From the NCBI RefSeq assembly GCF_900112045.1, contig NZ_FOJW01000002.1, positions 7,962 to 71,961 on the forward strand: a stretch of 64,000 bases of DNA, given 5' to 3'. The position numbers and the translations under genes are program-made. Shown one piece after another: positions 56,463-64,000 of this stretch. The notes under the pieces are model-generated. The model was given only the letters and a program-made list of their open reading frames with translations, was not told the origin of the DNA and ran no database searches. Numbering within the stretch: position 1 is the stretch's first letter; each line of letters starts with the position of its first letter. The DNA is from Lentibacillus halodurans. Its GTDB lineage: Bacteria; Bacillota; Bacilli; Bacillales; Amphibacillaceae.

Positions 56463-56837
56463 GTGTTGAGGAATAAAGAACAGAATAAAACAACGGACTT
56501 TCATCTTCAATTATTGTCCAAAACAATCGATATGAATCAGTATCCGTTAACCAAAATGATTATTGAAAACAATGTAACCAGGAAGGAATATGAGGAACTT
56601 CTGCAGCTGACAGAAAGACTGCATCATCATTATATGAAACAAAAAGAAGAAGGATTTTTGGATTTTTCGTCACTTTTAGTACAGTTTGCCGGTTTGCTGA
56701 ACGAAAAACTCGATCCAAATACTACTGTCTATGCATTAAAAAAAGAAGGATACTATCCTTCTTTGATGGAGGAGTTTATCCCGCATATAACTGGCAGTAA
56801 TCCCCCAACTTCAAGACTAAGGGATAGAGCTAAGTAG
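56463..56837 (+). CDS. yhaI: YhaI-like DUF1878 protein
   Basis: A 124-residue, largely helical acidic protein resembling B. subtilis YhaI (DUF1878), of unknown function. The N-terminal part reads FHLQLLSKTIDMNQYPLTKMII and a C-terminal motif is ALKKEGYYPSLMEEFI. GGAGG precedes two overlapping starts, GTG (56463) and TTG (56466), either of which could be used. In B. subtilis the next gene is scoC (hpr); here an osmoprotectant module follows instead. Confidence 0.8.
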   Translation: MLRNKEQNKTTDFHLQLLSKTIDMNQYPLTKMIIENNVTRKEYEELLQLTERLHHHYMKQKEEGFLDFSSLLVQFAGLLNEKLDPNTTVYALKKEGYYPSLMEEFIPHITGSNPPTSRLRDRAK

Positions 56838-57024
56838 AATAAGTGGGGTTAACTGCCTGGGAAGCTAAGTTCGTCACGTCCTGTGACAACGCCTGCACTA
56901 GTAAGTTCTGTGCGTCGTAACACACCCCATTGAATGAAGTTTCGCTTTATCAAGATTCTGGAAAAATGAACATCAGGTTATTGCCGCGGTAGAAATGCTG
57001 CCTGAACGTGCCTCGCACCTCATT
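56838..57024. repeat. dispersed intergenic repeat, inverted copy
   Basis: Between yhaI and the GbsR-type gene lies GTCACGTCCTGTGACAACG followed by CCTGCACTAGTAAGTTCTGT and GCGTCGTAA. This is the reverse complement of the family seen twice at 43960-44048. The flanks (GAATAAGT, AACTGCCTG, GAATGAAGTTTCGCTTTA) also match bases 1-95 of the window. Confidence 0.65.
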
Positions 57025-57498
57025 TCAGTTTTGCTGCAGACGATGAAAAGCGGATTCAATTTGTTTGTGGAAATCAATAATTTTATTTAAGTTGTTCAAT
57101 ATATCCGGAGATTGTTCTTTGTCACGATTTTTAAGTTGTTTCCGTATTTTTCCAAGCGCATCTTTTTGATGATTGGATGCGTCAATCCATTTATTTACAT
57201 AATTGTTCATAAATGTTTTGAATAATTGATCGTTCGCTGCATATAAATCTTTCCGCACGCCTTTTTTCCATACGAGTGTGACCAGGCTGTAATCGGACAA
57301 ACTCCGTATACTTGTACTCATCGACGTTTTGCTTTTACCCAATGCTTCACTCATTTCATCCAATGTCTTTGGCTGATCCTGCAAATATAGATAAACAAAT
57401 AATCGTGCTTCCAATGGGCTTAAGCCAAACATTTCAATTGTTTTGGCAAACTCTGAAATGACTTGATATGTGATGTTTTCTGAAGTTGTATCGTACAT
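57025..57498 (-). CDS. GbsR/OpcR-type repressor
   Basis: A 157-residue winged-helix regulator of the GbsR group. The helix-turn-helix reads KTLDEMSEALGKSKTSMSTSIRSL (about 43-66), followed by VWKKGVRKDLY. It is divergent from the second betaine operon (opuAA at 57935), with a shared 436-base gap, and so probably controls it, as OpcR does for opuB/opuC in B. subtilis. It is a paralogue of the regulator at 52482, with the same KTSMS core. Confidence 0.85.
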   Translation of the reverse strand: MYDTTSENITYQVISEFAKTIEMFGLSPLEARLFVYLYLQDQPKTLDEMSEALGKSKTSMSTSIRSLSDYSLVTLVWKKGVRKDLYAANDQLFKTFMNNYVNKWIDASNHQKDALGKIRKQLKNRDKEQSPDILNNLNKIIDFHKQIESAFHRLQQN

Positions 57499-57934
57499 AG
57501 AATCCCCCTAAAAGACCTGCTAAATTAAGATTACACCAAAATAAAACGGATTCAAAATATGGAAGTAATCAGAAAATCAGCGAAAAAAAGAGCAATTAAA
57601 AGAATAAGCTAATACAATTTTATACAGAACAAACTGTACAAAAAATACATACAAAATTAATGGTATTTAATATTTGAAATCTGTATCGGATAGGATATAT
57701 AGTATTAAGAGTGATGCAGAACGGATCTAATGAATGCTTTTATATTGTCATAGATTTCATTGGACGACGTGTGTATAACATACATGAAAAATGTACTAGT
57801 ACTTTTTTCTTGGCGGACAGGAAGTGTGCAATTCCTGTTGCTGAACTGGAGCAACAAGAATCATGGCTAGCATTAAGTCAAGGTTCCCAGCGTGCTGTGA
57901 ATTCAGAAAGTCAATTGAAGAGAGGTGAATAATT
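57499..57934. promoter_or_regulatory. divergent control region of the second betaine operon
   Basis: The 436-base gap contains an inverted repeat TACAG-aacaaa-CTGTA (57623-57638) that could bind the GbsR-type repressor. It also has a sigma-A-like promoter (TTGAAA 57674-57679, 18 bases, TATAGT 57698-57703). A leader of about 225 bases follows, with two hairpins (AGGAA/TTCCT and GTTGCT/AGCAAC near 57820-57860). An open frame at 57711-57932 has no ribosome-binding site and is not called. GAGAGGTG precedes the TTG start of opuAA. Confidence 0.5.
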
Positions 57935-59134
57935 TTGCCAGTGATAGAGGCAAAGGGCCTGTCTAAAATTTTCGGCAGGAACCCAAAACAAACAACAAAG
58001 CTCTTAGATGAAGGTTTATCAAAAGAAGAAATATTGAAAAAAACCGGAAATACAGTAGGTGTAAACCGTGCCACGTTTGAAGTGGAAGAAGGCGAAATCT
58101 TTGTCATTATGGGGTTGTCGGGAAGCGGTAAATCGACATTGGTACGACTGATTAATCGTCTGATTGAGCCGACTGAAGGCAGTATCATGATTGATGGTGA
58201 GGACTTGGCTTCAATGGACAAGGAATCGTTAAGGAAAGTTCGCAGGGAAAAACTGAGTATGGTTTTTCAGCGATTTGCATTGTTTCCGCATCGGACTGTT
58301 CTGGAGAATGCAGAGTTTGGTCTGGAAATTCAAAATGTGGCAAAAGAAGAAAGGGAAAAGAAAGCCAAGGAATCACTTGAAATGGTTGGTCTGGGGGAAT
58401 ATTTTCATCAAAAACCGGGTCAGCTTTCGGGCGGTATGCAGCAGCGTGTCGGTTTAGCACGTGCGCTTGCAAATGACCCTGAAGTCTTGCTGATGGATGA
58501 AGCATTCTCAGCGTTGGATCCCCTTATCCGGAAAGATATGCAGGATGAGCTAATTGATCTACAATCGAGCATGAAGAAGACCATTGTGTTTATTACACAC
58601 GATTTGGATGAAGCATTAAGAATAGGTGACCGTATTGCATTGATGAAGGATGGTTCCATTGTACAAGTCGGAACACCTGAAGATATATTAGTGAATCCGG
58701 CAAACGACTATGTTGAAAAGTTTGTCGAGGATGTGGATCGTTCTAAAGTACTGGTTGCGCAAAATATTATGAAGCGCCCTGAATACGTTAATATCGACAA
58801 ACATGGTCCGCGCGTTGCACTTGAACGTATGCGTGAAGAAGGACTTTCCAGTATTCTGGTGATTGACAGTAAGCGGAACTTGAAGGGATATGTAATAGCC
58901 GAGGACGCCTCTGAAGCACGCAAGAAAGAAGTACGTGACCTGAATAACATTCTGCGTACAGATATTGAAAGAGTTAGCAAGGATACACCGCTGAATGATA
59001 TCTTTAACGTTATTCATGATTCACCAGTTCCGGTTGCTGTTGTTGAAAACGAAAAACTGGCGGGAATCATTGTACGCGGTGCTGTACTGGCCGCACTTGC
59101 TGGAGATGGCGAGGTGAATTTGGAAGATGCTTAA
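57935..59134 (+). CDS. opuAA: glycine betaine ABC transporter ATP-binding protein
   Basis: A 399-residue ATPase of the OpuA type. It has the QAT N-terminal extension ([24 protein letters not shown]), Walker [10 protein letters not shown] (about 61), Q-loop [12 protein letters not shown], signature LSGGMQQR and Walker [18 protein letters not shown] pair (about 280-392) completes it. The CBS domains couple transport to internal ionic strength. The start is TTG after GAGAGGTG. It overlaps opuAB by 8 bases. The gene order AA-AB-AC is that of B. subtilis opuA, unlike the first locus. Confidence 0.94.
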   Translation: MPVIEAKGLSKIFGRNPKQTTKLLDEGLSKEEILKKTGNTVGVNRATFEVEEGEIFVIMGLSGSGKSTLVRLINRLIEPTEGSIMIDGEDLASMDKESLRKVRREKLSMVFQRFALFPHRTVLENAEFGLEIQNVAKEEREKKAKESLEMVGLGEYFHQKPGQLSGGMQQRVGLARALANDPEVLLMDEAFSALDPLIRKDMQDELIDLQSSMKKTIVFITHDLDEALRIGDRIALMKDGSIVQVGTPEDILVNPANDYVEKFVEDVDRSKVLVAQNIMKRPEYVNIDKHGPRVALERMREEGLSSILVIDSKRNLKGYVIAEDASEARKKEVRDLNNILRTDIERVSKDTPLNDIFNVIHDSPVPVAVVENEKLAGIIVRGAVLAALAGDGEVNLEDA

Positions 59135-59981
59135 TGATATATTGGATTTTGTGCCGGAGATTCCGGTTGCAGAATGGGTAGAAACGGTTACAGATACAAT
59201 TACTGACTGGTTTGCATTTTTATTTGATCCGGTCAAGGAACACTTCGGCTCATTCATGGAATGGTCATCCGAAATGCTCATGCAGGTACCGGCTGTGATT
59301 ATTATATTGATTGTTGCAGTACTTGCCTTTTTCTTGTCAGGTAAAAAAATTGGTCTGGCAGCATTCAGTATTGTCGGTTTATGGTTTATTTATAACCAGG
59401 GATATTGGGAACATTTGATGAGTACATTTACATTGGTATTAATTGCAAGTCTTTTATCCGTCATTATCGGAGTTCCGTTTGGTATTCTGATGTCCAAAAG
59501 CAAAACTGCTGAAGCAATCATTACACCAATACTTGACTTTATGCAGACGATGCCAGCGTTTGTTTACTTGATACCTGCTGTTGCATTTTTCGGTATTGGT
59601 ATGGTACCGGGAGTTTTCGCATCACTTATTTTTGCGACACCCCCAACAGTACGTTTTACAAACCTGGGTATCCGTCAGGTATCAAAAGAACTGGTTGAAG
59701 CCTCTGATGCATTTGGAAGCACCGGCTCGCAAAAATTGTTTAAAGTGGAACTGCCAATGGCTAAAGCGACCATTATGGCTGGTATTAATCAGACTGTTAT
59801 GCTATCGTTATCCATGGTGGTCATTGCATCGATGATCGGTGCACCCGGACTTGGAAGAGAAGTGCTGTCATCACTGCAGCGTGCCCAGGTAGGTACCGGG
59901 TTTGTTGCAGGTGTAGGAATTGTGATTCTTGCCATTGTAATTGATCGGTTTACACAGACGGTTAATTCCAAAAAAGATTAA
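59127..59981 (+). CDS. opuAB: glycine betaine ABC transporter permease
   Basis: A 284-residue permease with an amphipathic N-terminus ([21 protein letters not shown]) and about six to seven TM helices. The EAA loop [20 protein letters not shown] (about 180-199) contacts the ATPase. The family stretch [18 protein letters not shown] matches the permease at 11638. The ATG lies inside the end of opuAA after GGCGAGGTG. The first binding-protein gene follows after 73 bases. Confidence 0.94.
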   Translation: MLNDILDFVPEIPVAEWVETVTDTITDWFAFLFDPVKEHFGSFMEWSSEMLMQVPAVIIILIVAVLAFFLSGKKIGLAAFSIVGLWFIYNQGYWEHLMSTFTLVLIASLLSVIIGVPFGILMSKSKTAEAIITPILDFMQTMPAFVYLIPAVAFFGIGMVPGVFASLIFATPPTVRFTNLGIRQVSKELVEASDAFGSTGSQKLFKVELPMAKATIMAGINQTVMLSLSMVVIASMIGAPGLGREVLSSLQRAQVGTGFVAGVGIVILAIVIDRFTQTVNSKKD

Positions 59982-60054
59982 ATCGTTGGTACCTTTTCTT
60001 CATGAAAAGTTCCATATAGAAACAATATTATTATAAAAAGGGGAGTTTATAGTT

Positions 60055-60969
60055 ATGCTTAAACTTAATTGGAAACGTCTTGGCCTTGCTGCCGGACTTT
60101 CATTATCGTTAGTAGCTGCTGGATGCGGCGGCGGATCAGATGACGACGGATCTGGAGACAATGGTGAATCCGACGATGGATCAGCTGTTGGTGAAGGTAA
60201 GGAAATCGAACTGGCCTATGTTGAGTGGGATACAGAAGTAGCATCCACTCATGTTGTAGGAAAAGTATTGGAAGACCTTGGCTATGATGTGAATTTGACA
60301 CCTTTAGATAATACAGTTATGTGGGAAGCAGTAGCGAACGGTGAAGCAGATGGCATGGTTGCAGCATGGCTTCCAGCAACACACGAAAGCCAGTATGAAG
60401 AGTATTCCGACCAAATGGTTGAGCTGGGTGTGAACTTGGAAGGTGCCAAAATCGGTGCAGTTGTACCAGAATACATGGATGTTGATTCTTTGGAAGACCT
60501 TGATTCACAAGCTGATCAGACGATCACAGGGATTGAGCCTGGTGCTGGTGTCGTAGCAGCATCTGAAGAAGCTGTGGAAACATATGATAACCTTGAAGGA
60601 TGGGAAGTACAGACATCCTCAAGTGGTGCCATGGCTACTGCACTTGGTGAAGCAATCGATAATGAAGAAGACATTGTTGTTACAGGCTGGTCACCGCACT
60701 GGAAATTCCAGAAATATGATCTTAAGTATTTAGAAGATCCTGAAGGTGTTTATGGTGAAGCCGAAACCATTGAAACTATGGTACGCGAAGGTTTAGAAGA
60801 GGATCTGCCAAACGCTTACCAGGTATTGGATAACTTCCAATGGGAGTCTGCTGACATCGAAAGTGTCATGCTTGATATCAACGAAGGTACTTCACCTGAA
60901 GATGCAGCCGCAACATGGGTTGAAGAAAACCAGGAAAAAGTAGATGAGTGGACAGAAGGTATTGAGTAA
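60055..60969 (+). CDS. opuAC: OpuAC-type betaine-binding lipoprotein, permuted lobe order
   Basis: A 304-residue substrate receptor. The signal peptide ends in a lipobox-like VAAGC (Cys about residue 23), followed by a Gly/Asp/Ser linker. Lobe order is AYVEWDTEVASTHVVGKVL ... AAWLPATH ... IGAVVPEYMD first, then ITGIEPGAGV ... VTGWSPHW. Compared with B. subtilis OpuAC (as I recall it) the two halves are exchanged, the form known from the lactococcal OpuA binding domain. The likely cage tryptophans (VEWD, AAWLP, TGWSPHW) are all kept. A strong terminator follows (60989-61023). The start follows AAAGGGGAG. Confidence 0.9.
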   Translation: MLKLNWKRLGLAAGLSLSLVAAGCGGGSDDDGSGDNGESDDGSAVGEGKEIELAYVEWDTEVASTHVVGKVLEDLGYDVNLTPLDNTVMWEAVANGEADGMVAAWLPATHESQYEEYSDQMVELGVNLEGAKIGAVVPEYMDVDSLEDLDSQADQTITGIEPGAGVVAASEEAVETYDNLEGWEVQTSSSGAMATALGEAIDNEEDIVVTGWSPHWKFQKYDLKYLEDPEGVYGEAETIETMVREGLEEDLPNAYQVLDNFQWESADIESVMLDINEGTSPEDAAATWVEENQEKVDEWTEGIE

Positions 60970-60988
60970 GAAGTAAAAAAGACAAATA

Positions 60989-61023
60989 GAGGCTGATACA
61001 TACTGTGTCAGCCTTTTGTTTTG
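60989..61023 (+). terminator. terminator between the two OpuAC-type genes
   Basis: AGGCTGATACA and TGTGTCAGCCT (one wobble) are followed by TTTGTTTT, so the second binding protein is partly or fully uncoupled from the operon. Confidence 0.8.
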
Positions 61024-61102
61024 ATATTTTATGTAACTTGGGGAACTATGAAAAGGGATCTAAAACATTTCACCATGAGATCAGAAGGAGCGATGCGCAC
61101 TT

Positions 61103-62056
61103 ATGAAGAAGGTACTTGGAAAGAGATTAACCCTCTTGATGGGAATTACGATTGTGTTGATCATAGCTGGATGTGGTGGAGGCAATGACACAGATGATTC
61201 TGCCACTTCTGAAGATGCTGGAGATAATGATGGGGCTAGCGAAGAGATAAATTACAGTGAAGCGGTTGAGTATACCATTACAGGTATTGAACCTGGTGCA
61301 GGGATCTCTGTCACAACCGAAAAAGCGATTGAAGAATATGATTCGCTCAGTGGCTGGGAAGTTAATTTATCATCAACTGCTGCAATGGCATCTGAACTGG
61401 ATGAAGCGATCTCCAATGAGGAACCGATTATCATTACAGGATGGAATCCGCATTGGACATTTGCTCAGCATCCGGATATGAAGTATTTGGATGACCCGAA
61501 AGGTATTTATGGTGAAACGGAAGTTATCAAAACCATTGTTCGCCAAGGATTGCAAGATGATAAGCCAAATGGATATAAACTGATTGACCAATTTGAGTGG
61601 GAAGTTGAAGATATGGAAAGCATCATGTATGAATCAAAAGAGACCGGTGATGATATCGAAACTGTTGCAGAGCGCTGGGTCGAAGATAATCAGGACAAAG
61701 TCAGTGAATGGACAGAAGGTGTCGAGGAGGTAGACGGCGAACCATTTGAGCTTGTGTCTACACCGTGGGATTCTGAGCGAGCTTCCGCCTATGTGATAAA
61801 ATCTGTTATGGAGCGGTTGGGCTATGATGTTACGGTAACACCTGTAGATGTCGCTGTTGTATTTGAATCAATTGCAAATGGTGATGGTGATGCATCATTG
61901 GCACCATGGATGCCTTTAACACACAAGGATTTTTATGACGAATATTCAGATCAATTTGAAGACCTTGGACCGAATATGGAAGGAGCCAAAATCGGCTTGG
62001 TTGTTCCAGAATACATGGATCTTGAATCGATTGAAGATCTGCAGCCGAACGAATGA
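61103..62056 (+). CDS. second OpuAC-type betaine-binding lipoprotein, B. subtilis-like lobe order
   Basis: A 317-residue paralogue of the preceding receptor, but with the halves in the opposite order. After the lipobox (IAGC) and acidic linker comes EYTITGIEPGAGISV ... ITGWNPHW (about 55-205). The second half follows (about 207-313): ELVSTPWDSERASAYVIKSV ... APWMPLTH ... IGLVVPEYMDLES. This is the arrangement of B. subtilis OpuAC. The three cage tryptophans are present. Within each half the two proteins are clearly similar. The start at 61103 follows AGAAGGAG, behind a terminator. It ends with a shared terminator before yhaH. Confidence 0.9.
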   Translation: MKKVLGKRLTLLMGITIVLIIAGCGGGNDTDDSATSEDAGDNDGASEEINYSEAVEYTITGIEPGAGISVTTEKAIEEYDSLSGWEVNLSSTAAMASELDEAISNEEPIIITGWNPHWTFAQHPDMKYLDDPKGIYGETEVIKTIVRQGLQDDKPNGYKLIDQFEWEVEDMESIMYESKETGDDIETVAERWVEDNQDKVSEWTEGVEEVDGEPFELVSTPWDSERASAYVIKSVMERLGYDVTVTPVDVAVVFESIANGDGDASLAPWMPLTHKDFYDEYSDQFEDLGPNMEGAKIGLVVPEYMDLESIEDLQPNE

Positions 62057-62063
62057 AGAAAGT

Positions 62064-62100
62064 AAAGAGGCTATCGTATATTTTTCCGATAGCCTCTTTA
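62064..62100. terminator. bidirectional terminator between the betaine locus and yhaH
   Basis: AAAGAGGCTATCG and CGATAGCCTCTTT form a perfect long stem with A/T flanks on both strands. Confidence 0.85.
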
Positions 62101-62111
62101 TGATGAACATG

Positions 62112-62474
62112 TTAGCGTGATTCCTTCACTTTATCTTCTAAATCTTTTAAGCTTGATTCAATTTGTTCCAGGTATTCATGAATGTTTTCCTGATGTGGCT
62201 CCACCGTTTTTTTCCATTCTTCCACAGAGCTTATCATTTCCTGTGTCAATTCCTTAACAAGGACAGCACCCTCTCTGGACGTTTCAGTAATCTGTTTTTT
62301 CAGCTGCAGACTTTCATTCTTTAATTTTTCGAACAGCCCTCTCCATTCAAGGCTTTGTATCCTGGCACGACTCCGGAAGTTTTTGCCTGATTCTGGTGTG
62401 CTTAGCAATGTTGCGGCAGCACTTACTGTTCCCCCTACCAGGATCCCAAGAAGTAATGATTTTCCTTTAGCCAT
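62112..62474 (-). CDS. yhaH: YtxH-domain protein YhaH
   Basis: A 120-residue protein with one N-terminal hydrophobic segment (about 5-25, SLLLGILVGGTVSAAATLL) and the YtxH motif TPESGKNFR. A long charged helical tail follows that probably forms a coiled coil. Related YhaH/YtxH proteins are stress-linked in Bacillus, function unproven. I chose the ATG at 62474 (MAKGKSLLLGILVGG), which has AAAGGAG upstream. Confidence 0.82.
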   Translation of the reverse strand: MAKGKSLLLGILVGGTVSAAATLLSTPESGKNFRSRARIQSLEWRGLFEKLKNESLQLKKQITETSREGAVLVKELTQEMISSVEEWKKTVEPHQENIHEYLEQIESSLKDLEDKVKESR

Positions 62475-62616
62475 AATGACGAATGCTCCTTTCAATGACT
62501 CCATATTACATTTACCTTTTTGGACTATATAAAAACATGATGTTACCATATCTGATTTTAAAAAATCCTCTGACAAGTAAATGCGCCAAAGGATTGATCA
62601 TGCAAGCAGTCATATA

Positions 62617-63129
62617 TCACGCGGGGGTCAGTGGCCATGATTGTTTTAGGATGCTTTGGACAAGTGGATAAACAATTATCATAAATACTGTATTCAATGC
62701 AGCCGCTGATAATACGACTGTCACAAACAATATCGGAAACACACCTTCCATTAATCCGATAATATAAAGAGCCACTGTTAAAAATACTGAATCGCTGATC
62801 ATGGTGCCGATAGCTGTTAGACAGGAACATGAATATTGTTGTTCATCCGATTTTTAACCAATAATAGTAATCCAAAAAACAGTATTCCCGTAATCGGCTT
62901 ATCAATCATGTTGTGTCCGCCTGGTGTTTGTGTGGTCAAAGCAGAAATAACACCTGCTACAATGGATAATACCAGAACATACTTCGTTTTCGGAAAAAGC
63001 ATAATTCCCAAAAACATCATGGAGAGCAGATGTCAGGTTTCATTCCGTAAATGAAAGGCGGAATTATAAAATGTAATACTGCACCAATCCCCAAAAACAA
63101 TGATAAAGGACTAAAATCCTCGTATTCAT
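62617..63129 (-). pseudogene. trpP: tryptophan transporter gene trpP, three frameshifts
   Basis: Three frames together spell a B. subtilis TrpP (YhaG)-like membrane protein of about 171 residues. In order they are SLFLGIGAVLHFIIPPFIYG and MKPD, then MMFLGIMLFPKTKYVLVLSI ... TTQTPGGHNMIDKPITGILFF, then TAIGTMISDSVFLTVALYII ... LNTVFMIIVYPLVQ. Single missing bases near 63108, 63036 and 62821 break the frame. Start (63127-63129), end and length fit an otherwise complete gene, and the TRAP site upstream is intact. Either the gene decayed recently or the sequence carries errors. In working form TrpP imports tryptophan. Confidence 0.8.
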
Positions 63130-63135
63130 TTTTGC

Positions 63136-63160
63136 CTCTCCTCATCTCAGCTATAGCCTA
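63136..63160 (-). promoter_or_regulatory. TRAP-binding triplet repeats over the trpP ribosome-binding site
   Basis: On the minus strand, TAG-gcta-TAG-ct-GAG-at-GAG-ga-GAG precedes the trpP ATG by 6 bases. The (G/U)AG triplets are spaced mostly by two bases, as TRAP (MtrB) requires, and the last two overlap the ribosome-binding site. With tryptophan bound, TRAP would block trpP translation, as in B. subtilis. Confidence 0.7.
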
Positions 63161-63335
63161 GTGGATACAGGTCAATTCAATGTTGCCACAAGATGTGGCG
63201 GATTAGTCGAACTTTTTTTCCAGGCTAATCATTTCCAGCTGTGCACTTATTGCCAGCTGCGAAATATACTTTCATTATAACAGAAAAGGGTTTAAATAAA
63301 CAGTATTAATTTTCTAATATTTGAAGGATGTTGTG

Positions 63336-63761
63336 TTAAAAAGCTGCATTAATTTCATCAGCGATTTGCGTCAGGTCATCTTGTGAATAATCATCGCTAT
63401 GTACTTGCCAGTTGGATGAAAATCCGTCATGATCGCCATAGCGCGGGAGTATGTGAATATGTAAATGGAATACTGACTGATCTGCAGGTTTCTCATTATT
63501 GTTCAACAGGTTCATACCGATGGGCTGATATGCTTTCTTAAGGGCATTTGCAATTTTTGGGATACGTTCAAACAGTTTCCCGGCTACTTCAGGCGGTGTT
63601 TCATAAATATTTTTTGTATGTGTTTTGGGGATGACCAGTGTATGTCCTTTTGTCACCTGACTGATGTCGAGAAACGCGTAAACAGCTTCGTCCTCATAAA
63701 CTTTCGCCGATGGTATTTCCCCATCAATGATCTTGCAAAAAATACAATCCTCATGAGCCAT
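63336..63761 (-). CDS. hit: HIT-family nucleotide hydrolase
   Basis: A 141-residue histidine-triad protein that hydrolyses nucleoside phosphoramidate or dinucleotide-type substrates. Motifs are CIFCKIIDGEIPSAKVYED at the start and the triad HLHIHILPR (about residues 98-106). It shows the expected synteny with trpP and yhaH; in B. subtilis the divergent ecsABC operon lies next to hit. The ATG at 63761 (MAHEDCIFCK) follows AGGAG; a TTG six bases upstream is also in frame. Confidence 0.95.
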   Translation of the reverse strand: MAHEDCIFCKIIDGEIPSAKVYEDEAVYAFLDISQVTKGHTLVIPKTHTKNIYETPPEVAGKLFERIPKIANALKKAYQPIGMNLLNNNEKPADQSVFHLHIHILPRYGDHDGFSSNWQVHSDDYSQDDLTQIADEINAAF

Positions 63762-63866
63762 TTCCAATCACTCCTATACATGTTTTTAATCATTGTATAT
63801 AGAAACAGAGGTGAAAGTAAAGCTAAACGTATAGAAAAGTCGAGGTGCACCCTTGGCCTTGAATGC

Positions 63867-63912
63867 TAAAAAAATAAACAGGTCAGGCTCACGTTTTAAG
63901 TGAACCTGCCTG
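63867..63912 (-). terminator. terminator-like hairpin at the right edge
   Basis: CAGGCAGGTTCAC and GTGAGCCTGACCTG (minus strand) form a long imperfect stem followed by TTTATTTTTTT. It would end a minus-strand transcript entering from the right of the window; no coding sequence of that unit is inside the window. Confidence 0.55.
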
Positions 63913-64000
63913 CTTTAAGAAGCAAGAGAATGACAAAGCATCTAACGTTGGGGACTTTGTAATATTCGTTAAATCGCATACTGCTATTAACGCGATTACA

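Noticed and set aside
57711-57932. 73-codon open frame in the opuAA leader
   Set aside because: No ribosome-binding site, no recognisable domain, Cys/Arg-mixed composition unlike the neighbours, and it lies in a structured untranslated leader.
62836-63054. 72-codon plus-strand frame over the trpP region
   Set aside because: The minus strand spells a TrpP homologue in three frames with a proper ribosome-binding site; the plus frame is its shadow.

Overview
The window is chromosomal DNA of a low-to-mid-GC, endospore-forming Firmicute of the family Bacillaceae, most likely a halophilic or halotolerant genus close to Virgibacillus, Lentibacillus or Oceanobacillus. Support for this comes from an alpha/beta-type SASP, a YhcN-type spore lipoprotein behind a sigma-G-like promoter, SigI/RsgI, a PrsA foldase, a block of genes in the B. 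subtilis yheA-yhaR-yhzC-yhaO-yhaN-yhaM-yhaL-prsA-yhaI-yhaH-trpP-hit order, two complete glycine-betaine ABC transport loci, and very acidic exported lipoproteins. No rRNA, tRNA, prophage or CRISPR array was found. The assignment to genus is inference.

Layout. 1-5.6 kb: a tiny putative lipoprotein, the odhAB pair of the TCA cycle, and a coiled-coil repeat gene broken by a frameshift. 5.9-10 kb: CNT-type nucleoside transporter, MATE exporter, MurG-like glycosyltransferase. 10.5-13.7 kb: first betaine-type ABC operon (binding protein, permease, ATPase). 13.8-15.5 kb: beta-carbonic anhydrase with a 10-TM membrane protein. 15.7-20.1 kb: membrane-anchored trypsin-like protease, sigI-rsgI, yhdB, yhcN. 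20.2-23.7 kb: sulfur-recycling cluster yrrT-luxS-mccA-mccB, which converts S-ribosylhomocysteine and homocysteine to cysteine. 23.9-28 kb: dipeptidase, YueD-like reductase, methionine aminopeptidase, BtuF-like binding protein. 28.1-36.7 kb: transporters (NhaC family under a tyrosine-type T-box, AzlCD, CDF, two MFS) and small conserved genes. 37-42 kb: an IS remnant, a MITE-like element and a BceRS-BceAB-type peptide-antibiotic sensing and detoxification module. 42-46.2 kb: fumC, SASP, MsmX-like sugar ATPase and a PucR-type regulator. 46.3-63.8 kb: the yheA-to-hit block, interrupted by two GbsR-type regulators and a second betaine operon.

How the genes work together. Both betaine operons and the GbsR-type repressors point to strong osmoprotectant uptake. 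The second operon is notable because it ends in two OpuAC-type binding proteins whose two lobes occur in opposite order, that is, circular permutants of each other. Regulatory signals seen directly include a T-box leader with a UAC specifier in front of the NhaC-family gene, a (G/U)AG-triplet TRAP site over the ribosome-binding site of trpP, a palindrome over the -35 of the nucleoside transporter promoter, and many intrinsic terminators. trpP carries three apparent single-base deletions and the coiled-coil gene one. Several families of small intergenic repeats (MITE-like with terminal inverted repeats, a 28-bp direct repeat, GAGGCTGG-bounded and CTAGGGCGAGCC elements) are scattered between genes, one of them between yrrT and luxS.

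Limits: families were recognised by eye and from memory of homologues. No database search, folding program or alignment was run.
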